From: Methyloversatilis sp.
GTDB lineage: Bacteria; Pseudomonadota; Gammaproteobacteria; Burkholderiales; Rhodocyclaceae
Length of the DNA stretch: 64,000 nucleotides
Assembly (NCBI RefSeq): GCF_030698125.1
Contig: NZ_JAUYNV010000016.1
Coordinates: 94,818-158,817, forward strand
Direction of reading: 5' to 3'
This document shows positions 60,316 to 64,000 of this stretch, one piece after another. Within the stretch, counting starts at the first letter, position 1, and each line of letters begins with the position of its first letter. A program made the position numbers and the translations under genes. The notes beneath the pieces are model-generated. The model made no database searches. It had not been told where the DNA came from and saw only the letters and a list, made by a program, of their open reading frames with translations.

Positions 60316-61182
60316 TCAGCCCGCGTCGCCGGTCGCGGCGATGAAGCGCACGATTTCGGCGTTGATGATGTCGGGATGCGTGACCGGCGCCATGTGGCCG
60401 AGCCCGGCGAATTCGACCCCCTTCACCTTCGGCAGGCGGGGAATCAGTGCTCGTGCCACGGCGTGCGCCGACGCCGGCGACGCTGCGCCCTGCATATACA
60501 GCACCGGCAGGTGCAGCGCGGCGAACGCGTCCGGCGGGGTCGGCTCGGTGGTGAGCGCGTGCGCCCAGCGCCGCACGTTGCGCACCGCCTCCGCGATGGC
60601 CTGCCGGCGCGGCCCGGGCATGGCGGCAAAGCTGGCGGCGCCCATCCAGTAGTCGATGAAATGGCGGGCGGCCTCGTGCGGGTCGCCGGCTTCCAGCGCA
60701 GCGACCGACGCGGCCACTGCGGCGTGGATGCCTTCGGTGCCGTTGGGCCGCGGCTGCAGCGCATCGACTGCGGCAAACAGCGTCGGCTCGTAGATCGCCA
60801 GCGCGCGCACGCGGGTCGGCCAGGTCAGGGCGGCGACCAGCGCGACGGCCGCGCCGTAGGAATGTCCGACCAGCACGAAGGGCTCGCCCGCCTGCGCGAA
60901 CACCGGCGCGAGGAAATCGACCTCGTCGCGCAGCGTGATCTCGCGGTCCGAAGGCCAGTCAGGGCTGCGGCCGGCGCCGTACAGGTCGGGCGCGAGGACG
61001 TGGTGATCGGCCGACAAGGCGTCGCTCAGGCCCCGCCACTGCGCCGAACTGCTGCCGTTCGCGTGCAGGCAGATCACGCCGGGGCCGGCGCCGGTCGATC
61101 GGAAATGCGGTGTGGGAAGGGTCAATGCGCGCGCCTCGCGTCGGTCGGCAACAGGAACAGGGTTCGGCGCCCCATTCTTCAC
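60316..61182 (-). CDS. Alpha/beta hydrolase
   Basis: A 288-residue hydrolase: VICLHANGSSSAQWRGL (oxyanion loop), nucleophile Ser in VLVGHSYGAAVAL (about 107), and C-terminal His in GLGHMAPVTHPD. It has no signal peptide. The length and motifs fit esterase or epoxide-hydrolase-like enzymes; substrate cannot be told. Confidence 0.82.
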   Translation of the reverse strand: MKNGAPNPVPVADRREARALTLPTPHFRSTGAGPGVICLHANGSSSAQWRGLSDALSADHHVLAPDLYGAGRSPDWPSDREITLRDEVDFLAPVFAQAGEPFVLVGHSYGAAVALVAALTWPTRVRALAIYEPTLFAAVDALQPRPNGTEGIHAAVAASVAALEAGDPHEAARHFIDYWMGAASFAAMPGPRRQAIAEAVRNVRRWAHALTTEPTPPDAFAALHLPVLYMQGAASPASAHAVARALIPRLPKVKGVEFAGLGHMAPVTHPDIINAEIVRFIAATGDAG

Positions 61183-61299
61183 CGGGCGGGGCGCAGTCGT
61201 CTACCCGTCGATCTCGAACACGCAGGCGGGCGCGTCGAGTACCACGCCGCGGCACAACGGATCGTCCTGCAGCGGGGTGGGTCGCGCCGGGGCGCGGTG

Positions 61300-61743
61300 C
61301 TAGGCCTGTTGCGTGGCAACGAACAGGCGCTTGACGATGGCCCGACGCGGCGCGTTCGCGTCATAAAGAACATCCACGCGGTCGCCGCGGGCCAGCGACA
61401 GCACGTCACGGGTCTTGTGTATCGGCATCCATGTTCGAACCCGCGTGCCGGGGGCTTCGAATTCGAACACCAACTGCCCGCGATCCTTCGCAATCATCAG
61501 GTCGGTAACCGTGCCGCTCACCGCGACCCCGCGCGCGAACAGATCGGCCACACGCTTGATGCGCCAGAGGAGCACGGCGATGAGCGCGACGGACACCCCG
61601 ACCGGAAGCACCAGCGGCAAGGCCGCGTCGCCACCGTACAGGTAAGGGAAGCCGAAATGGATGGCCCAGGTGATCGGCATCGCCACCCATGACGCCAGCG
61701 CGGGCCAGTCGTTCCACATGATTCTGATCGGGCTGAAGTTCAT
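61300..61743 (-). CDS. Membrane protein, DUF3592-like
   Basis: A 147-residue protein with two N-terminal helices (LASWVAMPITWAIHFGFPYLY and LPLVLPVGVSVALIAVLLW) and a small beta domain (GVAVSGTVTDLMIAKDRGQLVFEFEAPGTRVRTWMPIHKTRDVLSLARGDRVDVLYDANAPRRAIVK), which resembles DUF3592. Start ATG 61743. Function unknown. Confidence 0.75.
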   Translation of the reverse strand: MNFSPIRIMWNDWPALASWVAMPITWAIHFGFPYLYGGDAALPLVLPVGVSVALIAVLLWRIKRVADLFARGVAVSGTVTDLMIAKDRGQLVFEFEAPGTRVRTWMPIHKTRDVLSLARGDRVDVLYDANAPRRAIVKRLFVATQQA

Positions 61744-62016
61744 GGTGTAGTGAGTGGGAGTTCGAGCTCGGGCGACGTTCGCCACGCGCGGTTGGCGAAC
61801 ATCAGGTGGCAAGAGCGGCGAGGTCTGCCCGGCAGTATGGTTGGCTGCGCAGCGTACGATCGAGCGCGGAACGCCCTGTGATCCGCTCGGGCGTCGACAT
61901 CCTGCCCGAAGCAGCGGCAGAAATCAGCGAGGCCGCCCTGTAGCCGTTCGAAACAGGCGGGGAAACCTCGGTGTCGGTCCTCTGCCTGCCCGGCGGCGAC
62001 CATCCCGGGCCCGTGC

Positions 62017-62322
62017 CTATTTCCCGGTTTGTCCTCCGCCTTCCTTCGGCGCGAGCCTGCTGAGACTTTCTGCCATGCGGGTCTGCCATCCCGGCCCTGT
62101 GGCGCGCCAGCGCTGAATGACATCCTCGGTCAGACGAATCGAGATCAGCCTTTTCGGATTCGCGGATCTGGGTCGCCCGCCTCGATTCACCTTTCCACGC
62201 GCAAGCATTTCGTCGCTGAGTTCAGGCAGTTCATCGTATTCGGCCGGCTGAATGACATGCCCGTCGACACGCTTCAGATCAGATCCCAAGGATGGGCCCG
62301 ATGCGCGCTTGCTCGCGGTCAT
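62017..62322 (-). CDS. brnA: BrnA-family antitoxin
   Basis: A 101-residue antitoxin: basic N-terminal region, ELPELSDEMLARGKVNRGGRPRSANPKRLISIRLTEDVIQRWRATGPGWQTRMAESLSRL, the ribbon-helix-helix of BrnA. BrnA normally neutralises the ribonuclease BrnT encoded just upstream. Only the 3' part of brnT remains here, so this antitoxin is solitary. Confidence 0.88.
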   Translation of the reverse strand: MTASKRASGPSLGSDLKRVDGHVIQPAEYDELPELSDEMLARGKVNRGGRPRSANPKRLISIRLTEDVIQRWRATGPGWQTRMAESLSRLAPKEGGGQTGK

Positions 62323-62395
62323 TTGCTTTCCTCATGCTGAATACATGGCGATCCGCGCCACGCGGCGTAAAGCCCACCACTGAGGGAATGTTGCT
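62274..62395 (-). pseudogene. Truncated brnT toxin remnant
   Basis: The frame overlapping the start of brnA encodes SVVGFTPRGADRHVFSMRKANDREQ and stops at 62274-62276, corresponding to the last third of BrnT. The N-terminal two thirds with the catalytic residues are missing; the break coincides with a copy of the TGTTGC..CGCCCCC motif. Confidence 0.7.
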
Positions 62396-62403
62396 ACGCC
62401 CCC
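62389..62403 (+). repeat. TGTTGC..CGCCCCC dispersed motif, copy 2
   Basis: TGTTGCTACGCCCCC at the junction between the truncated brnT and the Phd-type antitoxin region. Confidence 0.55.
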
Positions 62404-62433
62404 TGTTGTTGGTTCATGTTGCTCACGACCCGT

Positions 62434-62685
62434 CTAACTTTCATCGGCAAGCAGGTTGTCCAGATTTTCCGGGGTCAGGCCGGCCGCCGCCGCGGTGTCT
62501 GCGCTGCGTTGCAGCGTGTGCTGAAGACGGTCGGCGTAGAACGCGCGCATGGCGTCAAAGTCTTCGGGCGACACCATCACGCCGACCACGCGGTCGCGCC
62601 GCATCACCCGTACGGGCGCCTTCTGGGCACGGTCGATGAATTCGCCGAAATGCCTCTTGGCCTGATTCGCGGTGAATGTTTCCAT
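62434..62685 (-). CDS. Phd/YefM-family antitoxin
   Basis: An 83-residue antitoxin: METFTANQAKRHFGEFIDRAQKAPVRVMRRDRVVGVMVSPEDFDAMRAF is the Phd/YefM N-terminal DNA-binding fold. A toxin start overlaps its stop (ATG complementary to 62442-62444, MKVRRVVSN), but that frame ends after 16 residues at 62394 next to the dispersed motif. The partner toxin is therefore lost. Confidence 0.88.
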   Translation of the reverse strand: METFTANQAKRHFGEFIDRAQKAPVRVMRRDRVVGVMVSPEDFDAMRAFYADRLQHTLQRSADTAAAAGLTPENLDNLLADES

Positions 62686-62851
62686 GGCGAGACTCCCGGT
62701 CCCGAATCGTCAATCAACGATCATAACGGACGAATTGTTCGACTCGAAAAGGATCCCAACCTCTTTGTCCGGCGCGTTATGTGGATAACGCAGCGCAAGG
62801 ATTGTCGCGCACGCCTCGTGAAAGCAGGCTTCAAGGCTACCATCGGGCAAA

Positions 62852-62866
62852 TGTTGCGGCGTCCCC
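62852..62866 (+). repeat. TGTTGC..CGTCCCC dispersed motif, copy 3
   Basis: TGTTGCGGCGTCCCC, preceded 40 bp upstream by CGCCTCGTGAAAG, which also precedes copy 4. Confidence 0.55.
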
Positions 62867-62918
62867 GATCACCCCAGTATGATTAAGTGTGAATCCAAGC
62901 CCATCAGGAATACTGGCC

Positions 62919-63206
62919 ATGCACCCCACACCTCATCCGATTGAACGCCTGACCATCGCAATGCCTGCCGACATGGCCGCGCTGGTCAAAGGCGCTGTAG
63001 CCAGCGGCGACTATGCGTCGGTGAGTGAAGTGGTGCGCGAGGCCCTGCGCGACTGGAAATCGGCACGCGCTGTCCAGCAACAAGAGCTTGCCAGCCTCAA
63101 GGCGGATGTGGAACGCGGCCTGGCTGATCTTGCAGCCGGTCGCCTGACCGAGTTCGACAAGGCAGCCATCATCACGCGGGGGAGGACGCTATTAGCAAAA
63201 CCCTGA
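62919..63206 (+). CDS. parD: ParD-family antitoxin
   Basis: A 95-residue ribbon-helix-helix antitoxin: ERLTIAMPADMAALVKGAVASGDYASVSEVVREALRDWK followed by a toxin-binding tail. ATG 62919 with AGGA upstream is chosen over GTG 62889. Its stop lies inside the start region of the toxin gene that follows. Confidence 0.9.
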   Translation: MHPTPHPIERLTIAMPADMAALVKGAVASGDYASVSEVVREALRDWKSARAVQQQELASLKADVERGLADLAAGRLTEFDKAAIITRGRTLLAKP

Positions 63207-63514
63207 CCCTCCGCCTGACTGAGACGGCCGCAAATGACTTGGCCGAGCTCTGGGCCTACCTCGCCATGGAAGCCACGGAAGATGTGGCCACACACTTCCT
63301 GGAGGCCATTGAAACCAGGCTGCACAAGCTGTGCTATGCCCCGTCCATTGGCAGCAGACGCGACATGTTCGCGCCTGACATGCGGGCCCTGCCTCATGGA
63401 GCCTATGTCATCTATTACACGGCCACCCCGACGCATCTGGTAATCGTGCGTGTACTGCATGGTGCCCGTGATCCCCAAGCCTTGGCCGAGCGTGGCGGTT
63501 TCGAGGCCGAGTAA
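63191..63514 (+). CDS. parE: ParE/RelE-family toxin, apparent ATT start
   Basis: A 107-residue toxin if read from ATT 63191: ISKTLTLRLTETAANDLAELWAYLAMEATEDVATHFLEAIETRLHKL...GSRRDMFAPDMRALPHGAYVIYYTATPTHLVIVRVLHGARD. This is the ParE fold with RVLHGARD at the C-terminus. GGAGGA (63181-63186) lies 4 nt before ATT, the position where homologues have ATG. The next standard start (TTG 63239) would remove the first strand and half of a helix. It overlaps parD by 16 bp. It may be weakly expressed or inactive. Confidence 0.8.
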   Translation: MSKTLTLRLTETAANDLAELWAYLAMEATEDVATHFLEAIETRLHKLCYAPSIGSRRDMFAPDMRALPHGAYVIYYTATPTHLVIVRVLHGARDPQALAERGGFEAE

Positions 63515-63519
63515 AAAGC

Positions 63520-63600
63520 CCAGTGGGAGCAATCCCCGGTGCCCATGTCCAGCAGGTCTCGGTCGCCGCTGATCAGAAGCGGGAGACGGCAAGTCGCAAG
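63520..63600 (-). pseudogene. PIN-domain toxin fragment
   Basis: The minus strand encodes LPLLISGDRDLLDMG, the conserved C-terminal motif of VapC/PIN ribonucleases (SGDRDLL). Neither a start nor the other acidic residues are readable in frame. Confidence 0.5.
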
Positions 63601-63729
63601 CGAGCTTGACACCGCAGGCAGCCTTGGCTGCGCGGAAAGGATTGTCCAGTGCGTAATGCGGAAAATGCAGCCGTGAAGCTTGCTGCGAACGCCTCGTGAA
63701 AGAATGCGCCGGGGAGCCCGGCGGGGAAA

Positions 63730-63744
63730 TGTTGCTGCGTCCCC
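63730..63744 (+). repeat. TGTTGC..CGTCCCC dispersed motif, copy 4
   Basis: TGTTGCTGCGTCCCC, preceded by CGCCTCGTGAAAG at 63687-63699 as in copy 3. Confidence 0.55.
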
Positions 63745-63881
63745 TATTGTTTGCGAGGATGCCGCAATGACCGTACACCACAAGCAATTACAGGCACTAC
63801 CTGCTCAATTACAGATGGATCGCCTTGCCCCTCAAACGAGAAAAGCCTGTACTCAACCCGCAGGGCTTCCGCACTCGAACA

Positions 63882-64000
63882 TCATAGAGGCGTAAGTCCG
63901 AGGATGCTCATACGCAGATCCGGGTTCCAGGCGGCGCGCTTGCGCTTCATGGCCAGACTGCACTTCTTGCCCGGCGTGGTATCGGCGCGGATCAGGTTGA
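63882..64000 (-). mobile_element. Transposase C-terminus, probable ISAs1 family (partial)
   Basis: The last 39 codons of a leftward frame that enters from the right edge: NLIRADTTPGKKCSLAMKRK, RAAWNPDLRMSILGL and a stop at 63882-63884. The pattern N-L-x-R-x-D followed by Lys/Arg-rich residues and A-x-W is typical of the ISAs1 transposase end. No terminal repeats can be judged because the element extends beyond the window. Confidence 0.6.

Larger units (their letters stand above)
63515..63881. other. Degraded intergenic region
   Basis: No intact gene is visible. It contains a PIN-domain fragment (63520-63600, minus), copy 4 of the dispersed motif (63730-63744) and short frames without recognisable content. 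Confidence 0.5.

Noticed and set aside
61744..62016. Short minus-strand frames between the DUF3592-like gene and brnA
   Set aside because: No ribosome sites, domains or coherent composition; treated as non-coding.
60209..63744. Chromosomal integron cassette array
   Set aside because: Several toxin-antitoxin cassettes with a short repeat suggested it, but I found no attC-like paired core sites around each gene and no integron integrase.

Overview
The window is GC-rich chromosomal DNA from a Gram-negative bacterium, most likely a betaproteobacterium of the Rhodocyclales (a Methyloversatilis-like methylotroph is my best guess). This is inference from gene content: LPS export and Kdo genes, a PqqA peptide, a multicomponent phenol hydroxylase with a complete meta-cleavage pathway, and REP palindromes. 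It reads as several chromosomal blocks interrupted by acquired DNA.

1-6.9 kb: the N-terminal part of an ABC-F ATPase, then tRNA-Arg(CCU), whose 3' end is followed directly by a small integrative element. The element carries a P4-type integrase, an AlpA regulator, an unknown protein, a RepA-like helicase, a TerS-like protein, a truncated nuclease and a two-helix membrane protein. The gene set resembles a phage-inducible chromosomal island (PICI) or other phage satellite. 6.9-30.5 kb is mostly core: relA, a tiny secreted protein, mtfA, a TonB-like protein, an ankyrin protein, a sulfur operon (persulfide dioxygenase-like MBL protein plus SulP), a solitary pqqA peptide gene, matB, kdsD-kdsC-lptC-lptA, a Kef-type antiporter, a pilin, a histidine kinase, a REP array, and a peroxiredoxin/DUF1499 fusion.

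28.2-59.2 kb is an aromatic-catabolism region. From the right, a sigma-54 XylR/DmpR-type regulator (57.5 kb, +) diverges from a leftward operon: catechol 2,3-dioxygenase, phenol hydroxylase subunits K-L-M-N-O-P and ferredoxin Q. A XhoI/PaeR7I-type restriction-modification pair follows. A GntR regulator then diverges from a second leftward operon: HbpS-like protein, dmpC, D, E, an AhpD-like protein, F, G, H, I, then YCF48, MMPL, DUF1302 and DUF1329 envelope proteins, ending at a strong terminator. Phenols would be hydroxylated to catechols, ring-cleaved, and converted to pyruvate and acetyl-CoA; the envelope proteins may move a hydrophobic substrate. A Rieske oxygenase/reductase pair lies beyond, bracketed by two copies of an 86-bp palindrome. 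The left boundary repeats the right one: a decayed catechol dioxygenase next to a second XylR/DmpR-type regulator.

59.3-64 kb holds a GNAT acetyltransferase, an alpha/beta hydrolase and a membrane protein, then a degraded toxin-antitoxin zone (BrnTA, Phd, ParDE and PIN fragments) with a short dispersed repeat, ending in the C-terminus of a probable ISAs1-type transposase.
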